A stretch of DNA of 64,000 bases, taken from NCBI RefSeq assembly GCF_001542905.1, contig NZ_LOAJ01000001.1:2232001-2296000 (forward strand). Direction: 5' to 3'. Numbering within the stretch: position 1 is the stretch's first letter; each line of letters opens with the position of its first letter. A program made the position numbers and the translations under genes. The DNA comes from Halorubrum aethiopicum (GTDB lineage: Archaea > Halobacteriota > Halobacteria > Halobacteriales > Haloferacaceae). Shown piece after piece: positions 52,849-61,937 of this stretch. A model generated the notes under the pieces. That model saw only the letters and a program-made list of their open reading frames with translations, made no database searches and had not been told where the DNA came from.

Positions 52849-53498
52849 GCGGGGAGGACGCGGCCGGCATGCCCGGTCCGGCACCGGACGAGCGCCCCCA
52901 GCCGGAGGGACGGCGGAACCTGGAGGGTCACCGGATCGACCCCGTCGTGGAGGCGGAACACGACTCGCGGCGCGCGGTCATCTCCGCGCTGGTCGAGGAC
53001 GAGCCCGGCGTGCTCGCGCGCGTCTCGGGGCTCGTCTCCCGGCGGCAGTTCAACATCGAGAGCCTGACCGTCGGACCGACGACGGTCGAGGGCCACTCCC
53101 GTATCACCATGGTCGTCGAGGAGACGGACCCGGGGATCGACCAGATCGAAAAACAGATGGCGAAGCTGAAGCCCGTTATCTCCGTGGGCGAAGTCTCCGG
53201 AAGCGCCGTCACGTCCGAACTCGTCCTGTTGAAGGTCCACGGCGAGGAGCCGGACAAGGTCCACGCCGTCGCGGAGATGTACGACGGCCGGACGCTCGAC
53301 GCCGGGCCGAAGACGATCACCGTCCAGCTCACCGGCGACGAGTCGAAGATCGACGACGCGATCGACGCGTTCGATCAGTTCGGGATCATCGAGATCGCCC
53401 GAACCGGTCAGACCGCGCTCGCGCGGGGGAACATCCCCACCGCGCCAGGAGAGAAACCCGGAACGGCCGGCGAACCGACGACGCCGAACACCCAGTAA
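52845..53498 (+). CDS. ilvN: acetolactate synthase small (regulatory) subunit
   Basis: The ATG at 52845 overlaps the ilvB stop; 217 residues. After an acidic N-terminal stretch of about 45 residues comes the ACT domain (SALVEDEPGVLARVSGLVSR, RQFNIESLTVGPTTVEGHSR), then the IlvN C-terminal domain (ELVLLKVHGEEPDKVHAVAE, FDQFGIIEIARTGQTALARG). It activates IlvB and binds valine for feedback inhibition. The length exceeds bacterial IlvN by about 50 residues, all in acidic tails. Confidence 0.93.
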   Translation: MSGEDAAGMPGPAPDERPQPEGRRNLEGHRIDPVVEAEHDSRRAVISALVEDEPGVLARVSGLVSRRQFNIESLTVGPTTVEGHSRITMVVEETDPGIDQIEKQMAKLKPVISVGEVSGSAVTSELVLLKVHGEEPDKVHAVAEMYDGRTLDAGPKTITVQLTGDESKIDDAIDAFDQFGIIEIARTGQTALARGNIPTAPGEKPGTAGEPTTPNTQ

Positions 53499-53504
53499 CC
53501 GACA

Positions 53505-54557
53505 ATGACAGAAGACGACACCCAGACGTTCGATTCGACAGTATACTACGACGACGACGCCGACAGCGAGGCGATCGTCCAGAAGACCGTCGCCGTACTC
53601 GGCTACGGCTCGCAGGGACACGCGCACGCACAGAACCTCTCCGACAGCGGGGTCGACGTGGTCGTCGGCCTCCGCGAGGAGAGCTCCTCGCGGGAGGCCG
53701 CCGAGGGCGACGGGCTCCGCGTCGCGACCCCCGCCGAGGCCGCCGCGGAGGCGGACGTCGTGAGCGTGCTCGTTCCCGACACCGTCCAGCCGGACGTCTA
53801 CGAGAACGCCATCGAGCCGAACCTGGAGGCCGGCGACACGCTCCAGTTCGCACACGGGTTCAACATCCACTACAACCAGATCCAGCCGCCCGAGGACGTC
53901 GACGTGACGATGGTCGCACCGAAGTCGCCGGGCCACCTCGTGCGCCGGAACTACGAGAACGACCAGGGGACGCCCGGCCTGCTCGCGGTGTACCAGGACG
54001 CCACCGGCGAGGCCCACGACGAGGGGCTCGCGTACGCGGCCGCGATCGGCTGTACCCGCGCCGGCGTCGTGGAGACGACGTTCCGCGAGGAGACGGAGAC
54101 GGACCTGTTCGGCGAGCAGGCGGTGCTCTGTGGCGGCGTCACCTCGCTCGTGAAACAGGGGTACGAGACGCTCGTCGACGCCGGCTACTCCCCCGAGATG
54201 GCGTACTTCGAGTGCCTCAACGAGCTGAAACTCATCGTCGACCTGATGTACGAGGGCGGCCTCGGCGACATGTGGGACTCGGTCTCGGACACGGCCGAGT
54301 ACGGCGGGCTCACCAAAGGCGACGTCGTCGTCGACGAACACGCCCGCGAGAACATGGAGGACATCCTCGAGAAGGTCCAGAACGGCCAGTTCGCCCGCGA
54401 GTGGATCGCGGAGAACCAGGCCGGTCGACCCTCCTACACCCAGCTCCGTCACGCCGAGAAGAACCACGAGATCGAGGCGGTCGGCGAGGAGCTCCGCGGG
54501 CTGTTCGCCTGGCAGGAGACCGAAGAGGAGGAGGAGACGAGCGAGGTGAAGGCCTGA
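53505..54557 (+). CDS. ilvC: ketol-acid reductoisomerase
   Basis: The protein is 350 residues, class I (short form), starting 6 bases after the ilvN stop. The NADPH-binding motif is [18 protein letters not shown] (around 33), and [10 protein letters not shown] follows. The knotted C-terminal domain has metal ligands in [13 protein letters not shown] and [20 protein letters not shown]. It carries out the alkyl shift and reduction of acetolactate. The C-terminus is a Glu-rich tail ([13 protein letters not shown]). The sequence leads directly into a 21-codon ORF and leuC. Confidence 0.95.
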   Translation: MTEDDTQTFDSTVYYDDDADSEAIVQKTVAVLGYGSQGHAHAQNLSDSGVDVVVGLREESSSREAAEGDGLRVATPAEAAAEADVVSVLVPDTVQPDVYENAIEPNLEAGDTLQFAHGFNIHYNQIQPPEDVDVTMVAPKSPGHLVRRNYENDQGTPGLLAVYQDATGEAHDEGLAYAAAIGCTRAGVVETTFREETETDLFGEQAVLCGGVTSLVKQGYETLVDAGYSPEMAYFECLNELKLIVDLMYEGGLGDMWDSVSDTAEYGGLTKGDVVVDEHARENMEDILEKVQNGQFAREWIAENQAGRPSYTQLRHAEKNHEIEAVGEELRGLFAWQETEEEEETSEVKA

Positions 54558-54622
54558 TGGGCGGACGCGGCGACGCGAACCGTTCGGCCGAGCCCGCGGG
54601 GTCGTCGGGTGATCTCCGATGA
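54557..54622 (+). CDS. 21-codon ORF bridging ilvC and leuC
   Basis: The ATG overlaps the ilvC stop (TGATG at 54555-54559) and the TGA overlaps the leuC ATG (ATGA at 54619-54622). The peptide [20 protein letters not shown] plus R is polar and low-complexity. It may be a microprotein, or just a device for carrying terminating ribosomes on to leuC. Both overlaps fitting exactly is suggestive but could be chance. Confidence 0.35.
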   Translation: MGGRGDANRSAEPAGSSGDLR

Positions 54623-56040
54623 GCGAGGGGACGCTGTACGACAAGGTGTGGGACCGTCACAAGGTGACGGCGCTGCCGACCGGACAGGACCAGCTGTTCG
54701 TCGGGCTCCACCTCGTCCACGAGGTCACCAGCCCGCAGGCGTTCGGCATGCTGAAGGAGCGTGACCAGGAGGTCGCGTTCCCCGAGCGAACGCACGCGAC
54801 GGTCGATCACATCGTGCCGACAGGAAACCGCGACCGGCCGTACCGGGACGAGGCCGCGGAGGAGATGATGGCCGAACTCGAGGAGAACGTCCGCGGTTCG
54901 GGCATCGACTTCTCCGATCCCGACTCCGGCGACCAGGGGATCGTTCACGTCATCGGACCGGAGCAGGGGCTCACCCAGCCCGGAATGACCATCGTCTGTG
55001 GCGACTCGCACACGTCGACACACGGCGCGTTCGGCGCGCTGGCGTTCGGCATCGGGACCTCACAGATCCGCGACGTGCTGGCGACCGGCTGTGTCGCCAT
55101 GGAGAAACAGAAGGTCCGGAAGATCGAGGTCACGGGCGAGCTCGGCGAGGGCGTCACCGCCAAGGACGTCATCCTGACGATCATCGGGAAGCTCGGGACC
55201 GACGGCGGCGTCGGATACGTGTACGAGTACGCCGGCGAGGCCATCGAGGACCTGGGGATGGAGGGACGGATGTCCATCTGTAACATGTCCATCGAGGGCG
55301 GCGCCCGCGCGGGCTACGTCAACCCCGACGAGACCACCTACGAGTGGCTGGAAGGGACCGACGCCTTCGCGGACGACCCGGAGGAGTTCGAGCGGCTGAA
55401 ACCGTACTGGGAGTCGATCCGGACGGACGACGACGCCGAGTACGACGACGTGGTCACCATCGACGGGTCGGCCATCGAGCCGACCGTGACGTGGGGGACC
55501 ACGCCCGGACAGACCGCGGGGATCACCGAGCCGATCCCGGATCCCGAGGACCTGCCGGAGGAGGACCGCGACACCGCCCGTCGCGCACAGAAACACATGC
55601 GCGTCGAGCCGGGCGACACGATGGAGGGCTACGAGATCGACGTGGCGTTCCTCGGGTCGTGTACCAACGCGCGTCTGAAGGACCTCCGCGAGGCCGCGGC
55701 GTTCATCAAGGGCCGCGAGGTCGACGACGACGTGCGCGCGATGGTCGTCCCCGGCAGCCAGCGCGTCCGCGACGCCGCCGAGGCCGAGGGGCTCGACGAG
55801 ATCTTCAAAGACGCCGGCTTCGACTGGCGCGAGCCCGGCTGTTCGATGTGTCTCGGGATGAACGACGACCAGCTGGTGGGCGACGAGGCGAGCGCGTCCT
55901 CCTCGAACCGGAACTTCGTCGGTCGACAGGGCTCGAAGGACGGCCGGACCGTCCTGATGAGTCCGATCATGGTCGCGGCCGCGGCGGTGACCGGGGAGGT
56001 CACCGACGTGCGCGAGATGGAGGAGGTGGCGACCGTATGA
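54619..56040 (+). CDS. leuC: 3-isopropylmalate dehydratase large subunit
   Basis: The protein is 473 residues of the aconitase superfamily. The start [20 protein letters not shown] and [13 protein letters not shown] are typical of bacterial-type LeuC. The [4Fe-4S] cluster ligands are in [12 protein letters not shown] (around 343) and [14 protein letters not shown] (around 408). [20 protein letters not shown] is also conserved. With LeuD it isomerises 2- to 3-isopropylmalate. The stop overlaps leuD (ATGA). Confidence 0.95.
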   Translation: MSEGTLYDKVWDRHKVTALPTGQDQLFVGLHLVHEVTSPQAFGMLKERDQEVAFPERTHATVDHIVPTGNRDRPYRDEAAEEMMAELEENVRGSGIDFSDPDSGDQGIVHVIGPEQGLTQPGMTIVCGDSHTSTHGAFGALAFGIGTSQIRDVLATGCVAMEKQKVRKIEVTGELGEGVTAKDVILTIIGKLGTDGGVGYVYEYAGEAIEDLGMEGRMSICNMSIEGGARAGYVNPDETTYEWLEGTDAFADDPEEFERLKPYWESIRTDDDAEYDDVVTIDGSAIEPTVTWGTTPGQTAGITEPIPDPEDLPEEDRDTARRAQKHMRVEPGDTMEGYEIDVAFLGSCTNARLKDLREAAAFIKGREVDDDVRAMVVPGSQRVRDAAEAEGLDEIFKDAGFDWREPGCSMCLGMNDDQLVGDEASASSSNRNFVGRQGSKDGRTVLMSPIMVAAAAVTGEVTDVREMEEVATV

Positions 56041-56693
56041 GCTCTCCCGAGTTCAGCGCCGGCGAGGCACCGGCGGAGAAGGTGACCGAGGTCACCGGGA
56101 CCGGGATACCGGTCCGCGGAAACGACATCGACACCGACCAGATCATCCCCGCCCGCTTCATGAAGGTCGTCACCTTCGACGGGCTGGGACAGTTCGCGTT
56201 CTTCGACCAGCGCTTCGACGACGAGGACAACGAGAAGGACCACCCGTTCAACGAGGAGAAGTATCGGGGGGCGAACGTGCTCGTCGTCAACGCGAACTTC
56301 GGCTGTGGCTCCTCCCGCGAACACGCCCCGCAGGCGTTGATGCGCTGGGGGATCGACGCCGTCGTCGGCGAGTCGTTCGCGGAGATCTTCGCGGGCAACT
56401 GTCTCGCACTCGGTATTCCGACGGTCACCGCCGACCAGGAATCCATCGAGGCGCTACAGGACTACGTCGAGGCGAACCCCGACGCCGAGGTCGACATCGA
56501 CGTGGCCGCGGAGACGATCACCTACGGCGACACGACGATCGAGGCGACGGTTCACGACGCCCAGCGAAAGGCGCTCGTCGAGGGCGTCTGGGACACCACG
56601 GCGCTGATGGGCGCGAACGCGGGGGCGGTCCGCGAGACCGCCCGGTCGCTGCCGTACGTTCCGCCGGAGCACGTTCCGGAGGAGGACGCGTGA
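56037..56693 (+). CDS. leuD: 3-isopropylmalate dehydratase small subunit
   Basis: The ATG at 56037 overlaps the leuC stop; 218 residues. The swivel-domain motif [16 protein letters not shown] opens the domain, and [20 protein letters not shown] carries the substrate-binding loop. An acidic 20-residue N-terminal extension precedes it. The stop overlaps the GTG start of leuB. Confidence 0.94.
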   Translation: MSSPEFSAGEAPAEKVTEVTGTGIPVRGNDIDTDQIIPARFMKVVTFDGLGQFAFFDQRFDDEDNEKDHPFNEEKYRGANVLVVNANFGCGSSREHAPQALMRWGIDAVVGESFAEIFAGNCLALGIPTVTADQESIEALQDYVEANPDAEVDIDVAAETITYGDTTIEATVHDAQRKALVEGVWDTTALMGANAGAVRETARSLPYVPPEHVPEEDA

Positions 56694-57688
56694 GCCACGA
56701 GATCGCCGTCATCGAGGGTGACGGGATCGGAACGGAGGTCGTGCCGGCGGCGATCGAGGTGCTCGAGGCGCTCGAGATCGGCTTCGAGTTCGTCTCCGGC
56801 GAGGCCGGCGACGCGGTGAAGGAGTCGACCGGCGAGGCGCTCCCCGCGGAGACGTACGACCTGGTCGCCGACGCGGACGCGACGCTGTTCGGCGCGGCCG
56901 GCGAGACCGCCGCCGACGTCATCCTCCCGCTGCGCGAGGCGGTGGACTCGTTCGTGAACGTCCGACCCGCGAAGGCGTACCCCGGCGTCGACGCGCTCCG
57001 CCCGGAGACGGACGTGGTCTTCCTGCGCGAGAACACCGAGGGCGTCTACGCCGGCCACGAGGACCGGCTCAGCGACGACCTCTCGACGCTGACTCGCGTG
57101 GTCACGACCTCGGCCTCCCGCGAGCTCGCCGAGTACGCCTGCGAGTTCGTCGAGGACGGCCGCGGGCCCGCGGGCGACCCCGAGGAGGGGTTCACGGTCG
57201 CACACAAGTCGAACGTGATGCGCGAGACCGACGGCCGCTTCCGGGAGGCGGTGCTCGAGGTCGCCGCGGAGCGCGGCGTCGACGCCGACGAGGAGCTGAT
57301 GGACGCGTTCGCGACGAAGCTCCCGCTGGATCCGAGCCAGTACGGCGTGGTCGTCTGTCCGAACCTCGCGGGCGACGTGCTCTCGGACCTGGCCGCGGGG
57401 CTCGTCGGCGGGCTCGGCCTGCTCCCCTCGGCGAACGTCGGCCACGACAACGCGCTCTTCGAGCCGGTCCACGGCACCGCGCCAGACATCGCCGGCGAGG
57501 GGGTCGCGAACCCGACGGCGGCGGTCCTCTCCGCGGCCATGCTTCTCGAGTACCTCGGGTACCTGGAGGAGGCCGAGCGGGTCCGGACCGCGGTCGAGTC
57601 TGTCCTCTCGGAGGGGCCTCGAACGGGCGATCTCGGCGGCGACGCGACGACCGACGAGGTCACCGCGGCGATCGTCGGCCGACTGTAG
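56690..57688 (+). CDS. leuB: 3-isopropylmalate dehydrogenase
   Basis: The GTG at 56690 overlaps the leuD stop (GTGA); 332 residues. Family features are [20 protein letters not shown] at the start, [14 protein letters not shown] (around 106), [10 protein letters not shown] (around 172), then the Mg2+ site and NAD loop region ([31 protein letters not shown]). It oxidatively decarboxylates 3-isopropylmalate to ketoisocaproate, completing the leucine branch. It is the last gene of the locus; the next gene has its own region 126 bases later. Confidence 0.94.
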   Translation: MSHEIAVIEGDGIGTEVVPAAIEVLEALEIGFEFVSGEAGDAVKESTGEALPAETYDLVADADATLFGAAGETAADVILPLREAVDSFVNVRPAKAYPGVDALRPETDVVFLRENTEGVYAGHEDRLSDDLSTLTRVVTTSASRELAEYACEFVEDGRGPAGDPEEGFTVAHKSNVMRETDGRFREAVLEVAAERGVDADEELMDAFATKLPLDPSQYGVVVCPNLAGDVLSDLAAGLVGGLGLLPSANVGHDNALFEPVHGTAPDIAGEGVANPTAAVLSAAMLLEYLGYLEEAERVRTAVESVLSEGPRTGDLGGDATTDEVTAAIVGRL

Positions 57689-57814
57689 GTCGTCGGCCGG
57701 TTGTGGGACCGTCGACCGACTGTAGGCTGGTCCGGCCGCGCGGCCCCCGTCACCCGTCGGGGACGCCGCCGCCGAACCACAAGAGACGAAACCCTGCGGC
57801 ACCTCGGAAGGCGT

Positions 57815-58195
57815 ATGAGCAACTACGCGGTCGCGATGGAAGCAGCCTGGTTGGTCCGTGACGTCGAGGAGACCGACGACGCCATCGGCGTCGCGGTCAG
57901 CGAGGCCGGAAAGCGACTCAACGAGACGGACAAGCAGTACGTCGAGGTCGAACCCGGCGTCACCGGCTGTCCCGCCTGCGGCGAGCCGTTCGACGCCGCC
58001 TTCCTCGCGGCGAACACGGCGCTCGTCGGGCTCCTTTTGGAGATCGACGTGTTCAACGCCGACAGCGAGGAGCACGCGGAGCGGATCGCGAAAAGCGAGG
58101 TCGGCGGCGCGCTCCGGGACGTCCCGCTCGAGGTCATCGACGTGATGGAGACCGAGGCCGACGACGACGAGGAGTCGGACGGGGGCGCTCGCTGA
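57815..58195 (+). CDS. DUF555 (UPF0212) family protein
   Basis: The ATG at 57815 gives 126 residues. MSNYAVAMEAAWLVRDVEET and GVAVSEAGKRLN match the archaeal DUF555 family, and CPACGEPFDAAFLAANTALV holds its single CxxC. An acidic helical C-terminus follows. The family is widespread in euryarchaea but has no known function; a zinc or Fe-S role needs more Cys than one pair, so it may dimerise. It lies between leuB and an XRE-CBS regulator. Confidence 0.8.
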   Translation: MSNYAVAMEAAWLVRDVEETDDAIGVAVSEAGKRLNETDKQYVEVEPGVTGCPACGEPFDAAFLAANTALVGLLLEIDVFNADSEEHAERIAKSEVGGALRDVPLEVIDVMETEADDDEESDGGAR

Positions 58196-58218
58196 GCGAG
58201 TGACCGGCGAAACCTTTT

Positions 58219-58239
58219 CTAATAACCAGAGGTTATTAG
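58219..58239. promoter_or_regulatory. perfect inverted repeat at the promoter of the XRE-CBS gene
   Basis: CTAATAACC (58219-58227) and GGTTATTAG (58231-58239) are perfect 9-base arms around AGA, ending 5 bases before the ATG at 58244. The site would overlap the transcription start or TATA region. A repressor bound here would block the gene, so autoregulation by its own XRE domain is the simple reading. Confidence 0.55.
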
Positions 58240-58243
58240 GCGT

Positions 58244-58783
58244 ATGGAGCTCCCGACGCCACAGGACCTGCGCGAACGACGGACGTCGCTCGAACTGACC
58301 CAGAGCGCGCTCGCGGACGCCGCGGGCGTCTCACAGCCGCTCATCGCCCGGATCGAGGGTGGCGACGTCGATCCGCGGCTCTCGACGCTGCGGCGGATCG
58401 TGAACGCCCTCCAGGAGGCCGAAGGCGAGGTCGTGCGCGCGACGGACCTGATGAACGAGACCGTGATCAGCGTCGCCCCCGACGACGCCGTGAGCGACGC
58501 GGTCGACCTGATGGAGCGGGAGGCGTACTCCCAGCTCCCCGTCCTCCAGAACGGCGTGCCCGTCGGCTCGATCAGCCAGGGGGACGTGGTTCACGCGGGC
58601 GAGAACGTCGGAGACCACCCGGTCAGCGAGGTGATGAGCGAGTCGTTCCCCACCGTCGCGCCGGGCGCGACCGTCGACGAGGTGCGGAACCTGTTGGACC
58701 ACTACAAGGCCGTGATGGTGACCGACGGCGGCGAGACGGTCGGGATCATCACCGAGGCCGACATCGCCGCGCACCTGTCGTAG
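58244..58783 (+). CDS. XRE-type HTH regulator with two CBS domains
   Basis: The protein is 179 residues. Residues 1-65 are an XRE helix-turn-helix (LRERRTSLELTQSALADAAG, VSQPLIARIEGGDVDPRLST). Two CBS domains follow: ATDLMNETVISVAPDDAVSD with SQLPVLQNGVPVGSISQGDV, and VSEVMSESFPTVAPGATVDE with KAVMVTDGGETVGIITEADI. CBS pairs usually bind adenine nucleotides (ATP, AMP, SAM), so this is probably a regulator tuned to energy or methyl-donor state. A perfect inverted repeat just before its ATG is a likely self-operator. Confidence 0.87.
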   Translation: MELPTPQDLRERRTSLELTQSALADAAGVSQPLIARIEGGDVDPRLSTLRRIVNALQEAEGEVVRATDLMNETVISVAPDDAVSDAVDLMEREAYSQLPVLQNGVPVGSISQGDVVHAGENVGDHPVSEVMSESFPTVAPGATVDEVRNLLDHYKAVMVTDGGETVGIITEADIAAHLS

Positions 58784-58821
58784 ACCGAGTCGGGACCGGC
58801 GGCGTTCCGAGTCGTAGCCGA

Positions 58822-59043
58822 TCAGCCGTCGCGGTTCTCCGAGAGGTGCTCCCAGATCTCCGTACAGCCCGCGCCGTCCTTCAGATCCTCGAGATGGTCG
58901 CCCTCGTCGTCCGTTTCTTCGGGCGTCGCTCCCGTTTCCGTGTCCGTATCGTCGGGTTCGACCTCCGTCGCCGGGTCGTCCGTCTCCTCCTCATCGACCC
59001 CGCCGTCGGTAGATCGCGGTCGAGACCGCTGTCTCCCGGTCAT
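58822..59043 (-). CDS. small acidic haloarchaeal protein
   Basis: The ATG at 59041-59043 gives 73 residues. The N-terminal 50 residues are Asp/Glu/Thr-rich and disordered (DDPATEVEPDDTDTETG). The C-terminus DGAGCTEIWEHLSENRDG is a distinct conserved-looking end with one Cys that I have seen in small haloarchaeal proteins. Its start overlaps the stop of a 42-codon ORF upstream (ATGA). The function is unknown. Confidence 0.5.
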   Translation of the reverse strand: MTGRQRSRPRSTDGGVDEEETDDPATEVEPDDTDTETGATPEETDDEGDHLEDLKDGAGCTEIWEHLSENRDG

Positions 59044-59168
59044 CGTCGGCCGGAGAGCTCGTCGAACAGTTCGGGCGCGACATCGGCGGACGCGTGCTGG
59101 CGGTGGTCGTGGCCGCCGTCGGAGTCGCTCGGCCGGTCGACGGCGGTTCGGGGGGTCGGATCGGTCAT
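59040..59168 (-). CDS. 42-residue small ORF coupled to the acidic protein gene
   Basis: The ATG at 59166-59168 opens MTDPTPRTAVDRPSDSDGGH and continues to APELFDELSGRR. Its TGA overlaps the next gene's ATG by the common ATGA junction. His and Asp are frequent (GGHDHRQH). The exact coupling and the lack of a better start for the next gene are the only support. No family is recognised. Confidence 0.4.
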   Translation of the reverse strand: MTDPTPRTAVDRPSDSDGGHDHRQHASADVAPELFDELSGRR

Positions 59169-59384
59169 CGATCCACGCTACGGCCTCTCTGATCATAAGG
59201 GAAGCCCCACGAGTAAATCGGACCACTACTCCCCGGTACCGGAACCCATGTCCGGTACTCGTGACGCGGGTATGGGTCCCGATCGACTCGCCGTCGGTCG
59301 ATCTCTCCGATCCGCTTCGTCCCCAACGCCGTCCCCGCTTGCGAGCACCGCTACCCATTGGGTCCTCGCGTCCGAACCGGGGGT

Positions 59385-59693
59385 ATGACCACTCGCCTGC
59401 GCGTGCTCGACGACGGGGCATGGATTTCGGTCGACGACCACCGGGAGATCCGCGTGAGCGAGCTCTGGCGGCTCGACGCGCCCGGTTTCTGCGGCTGCGA
59501 CCTGGCCGACCTCGTCGTCGAGAACTTCCAGGAGGTCGGCGTCGACGGCTCGCGCGTGGAGACGCGCGTCTACGGACAGTGTATCGAGTGCGGCGAGACC
59601 GGCGTCACCGACTGGCTCCCGGTCGGCCGGGTTCGGGGCGGCGAGTTCGTCGAATTCGACCGTTCCTGCGTCCGCCGGACCCGCCGGGAGTAA
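59385..59693 (+). CDS. small zinc-ribbon-like protein before the nitrite/sulfite reductase
   Basis: The ATG at 59385 gives 102 residues. It begins MTTRLRVLDDGAWISVDDHR and has two Cys pairs, FCGCDLADL (around 35) and CIECGETGVTDWLPVG (around 67), likely one zinc ribbon. The C-terminus is basic (CVRRTRRE). No family name is certain. It reads into the reductase gene 112 bases downstream in the same direction, so a linked role is possible. A TATA-like TTTTATCC before the reductase indicates that gene has its own promoter. Confidence 0.6.
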   Translation: MTTRLRVLDDGAWISVDDHREIRVSELWRLDAPGFCGCDLADLVVENFQEVGVDGSRVETRVYGQCIECGETGVTDWLPVGRVRGGEFVEFDRSCVRRTRRE

Positions 59694-59804
59694 CGGGACG
59701 ATCGGAGCGTTTTATCCGGCAGTTGTTGCCCCTTCGAGGGGGCACCGGGCAACGTTGACTCCACGGGTCGCCCTATGTGACCGGGGATCCTGTGTCGGGA
59801 CACG

Positions 59805-61589
59805 ATGCCTACGGACGTAGAGAACTGGAAGTCGGAGGTGTACGGGAACGAGATCCGCGAGCACCTGTTCGAGTTCGCCGAGCGGGGGTTCGACTCGATC
59901 CCCGACGACGAGCGGGACGCCTGGTTCGAGCGGTTCAAGTGGTGGGGACTGTACCACCAGCGGAACGGTCAGGAGGGCTACTTCATGATGCGGATCGGGA
60001 CGCCGAACGGCGTGTTGGAGCCCGGACAGCTCCGCGTCGTCGGCGAGATCGCCGACGAGTACGCGCGCGGACCGGGAACGAACCCGATCTTCGGCGACGC
60101 CTACGCCGACTTCACGACTCGCCAGTCGATCCAGCTCCACTGGATCGAGCTGTCGGACGTGCCCGCGATCTTCGAAAAGCTGGAGGAGAACGGCCTCTCC
60201 ACCCAGCAGGCCTGCGGCGACTCCTGGCGGAACATCGTCGGAAACCCCGTGGCCGGCAAGGACGGCCAGGAGGTGATCGACGCCTGGCCCGTCATCCGCG
60301 ACCTCAACGAGACGTTCAAAGGGAACGACGACCACGCGAACCTCCCGCGGAAGTGGAAGGTGTCCGTGACCGGCTCCGCGGACGGCTCCGGGCAGGGCGA
60401 CATCAACGACCTCGCGTTCGAGCCGGCGTACAAGGCGGTTGACGGGAACGGCAGCGGGAGCGACGGGAGCGGCGACGGCGGCGAGGACGCCGTCGGTTTC
60501 AACGTCCGCGTCGGCGGCGGGCTCGCGCGCAACGAGCCCCGGTTCGCCCGCGACATCGACGTCTGGGTGCCCCCCGAGCGGGTGTCCGACGTGGCCGGCG
60601 GGCTCTCCGCGCTGTTCCGCGACCACGGCGACCGCGAGGACCGCTACAACGCGCGGATCAAGTTCCTCGTCGACGAGTGGGGTCCGGAGCGGGTCCGCGA
60701 GACGCTCCAGGCCGACTACGTCGACTTCGAGCTCGAGACCGCCGGTCGCGACGTCCGCGAGGAGTACACCTACAACGCGGGCGAGGGCGAGCGCAACGAC
60801 CTGGTCGGCGTCCACGACCAGAAGGACGGCCGGAACTTCGTCGGCCTGAACGTCCTCGTCGGGCGGATGGGCGCGGCCGACGTGCTCGAACTCGCCGACC
60901 TGGCCGCGGAGTACGGCTCCGGCGAGGTGCGGCTCTCCCAGCGGCAGAACGTGGTCGTGACCGATGTACCCGACGAGGAGTTGGACGACTTCCTCGCCGA
61001 GGACCTGCTCGAACACTACTCGCCGTCCCCCTCACCGTTCATGCGCGGCTCGGTCGCGTGTACCGGCACCGAGTTCTGCTCGCTCTCCATCGTCGAGACG
61101 AAGAACCGGCAGGTCCGGTTCGCCCGGTGGCTGAAGGAGAACGCCGAGCTTCCCGACGAGGTCGAGGAGTTCCACGTCCACCTCTCCGGCTGTACCGCCT
61201 CGTGCGCGCAGCCGCAGATCGCGGACGTGAGCCTCCGCGGGATGAAGACCCGGAAGGACGGCGAGCCGGTGGAGGCGCTCGACGTGGGGCTCGGCGGCGG
61301 GCTCGGCGAGGAACCGGGGTTCGCCCGCTGGGTCACCCAGCGCGTGCCCGCCGACGAGGTCCCCGGCGCGATCGCCAACCTGCTCGAGGGCTTCGCCGAC
61401 GAGCGCGAGGCGGGCGAGTCGTTCCGGGCGTTCGTCGCCCGCCACGACGACGAGGAGCTCGACGCGCTCGTCGATCCCGAGGAGACGGACTACGAGGACC
61501 CGATGATGCACAACACGAAGCGCACCTGGTACCCGTACGCCGAGGACGACGCGCTCGACGACGCCCCGCCGGTGCCGGCGGACGACTGA
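59805..61589 (+). CDS. ferredoxin-type nitrite/sulfite reductase
   Basis: The protein is 594 residues with the two-fold siroheme reductase architecture. First-half signatures are YFMMRIGTPNGVLEPGQLRV and FTTRQSIQLHWIEL. The cluster/siroheme ligands are ACTGTEFCSLSIVETKNR (C418 and C424) and LSGCTASCAQPQ (around 462). These enzymes reduce nitrite or sulfite by six electrons to ammonia or sulfide, with ferredoxin as donor. Sequence alone does not separate the two; no nitrate reductase or transporter gene is in the window. A Gly/Ser/Asp insert (DGNGSGSDGSGDGGED, around 209) sits between the domains. Confidence 0.87.
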   Translation: MPTDVENWKSEVYGNEIREHLFEFAERGFDSIPDDERDAWFERFKWWGLYHQRNGQEGYFMMRIGTPNGVLEPGQLRVVGEIADEYARGPGTNPIFGDAYADFTTRQSIQLHWIELSDVPAIFEKLEENGLSTQQACGDSWRNIVGNPVAGKDGQEVIDAWPVIRDLNETFKGNDDHANLPRKWKVSVTGSADGSGQGDINDLAFEPAYKAVDGNGSGSDGSGDGGEDAVGFNVRVGGGLARNEPRFARDIDVWVPPERVSDVAGGLSALFRDHGDREDRYNARIKFLVDEWGPERVRETLQADYVDFELETAGRDVREEYTYNAGEGERNDLVGVHDQKDGRNFVGLNVLVGRMGAADVLELADLAAEYGSGEVRLSQRQNVVVTDVPDEELDDFLAEDLLEHYSPSPSPFMRGSVACTGTEFCSLSIVETKNRQVRFARWLKENAELPDEVEEFHVHLSGCTASCAQPQIADVSLRGMKTRKDGEPVEALDVGLGGGLGEEPGFARWVTQRVPADEVPGAIANLLEGFADEREAGESFRAFVARHDDEELDALVDPEETDYEDPMMHNTKRTWYPYAEDDALDDAPPVPADD

Positions 61590-61607
61590 GATGACGGGTG
61601 GAGAGCG

Positions 61608-61904
61608 ATGAGCGACCGCCTGCTCCGCGTGAACGCGTACACGACGCTCGACTTCGTGGACGCGAGGGCGCGAGGCCACGACTTCGAGGCGGACGCGCCC
61701 GGCGTCGTGAACGTCACCGCGCCGCGGGAGGACCCGGACCACGTCGACCTCCAGATCGAACTCGACGACACGGGGATCGACGACCTCCCCGCCCACGCCG
61801 ACGAGGTCACGCTCTCGCCGGCGCAGGCGCGAACCCTCGCCGAGGCGCTGGAGTCGGCGGCGGCCCGCGTCGAGGCCGCGAAGGGCGACGCCGACGGCGA
61901 GTGA
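61608..61904 (+). CDS. DUF6360-like small protein
   Basis: This 98-residue acidic protein has MSDRLLRVNAYTTLDFVDAR at the start, VVNVTAPREDPDHVDLQIEL in the middle, and a C-terminal helix LSPAQARTLAEALESAAARV. I believe this is DUF6360, with moderate confidence. It starts 18 bases after the reductase stop, so it is probably the last gene of that transcript. Repeat copy C follows 33 bases later. Confidence 0.65.
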   Translation: MSDRLLRVNAYTTLDFVDARARGHDFEADAPGVVNVTAPREDPDHVDLQIELDDTGIDDLPAHADEVTLSPAQARTLAEALESAAARVEAAKGDADGE

Positions 61905-61937
61905 GTCGCGGCGGCGAGAATCACTCACCGATGGCTT

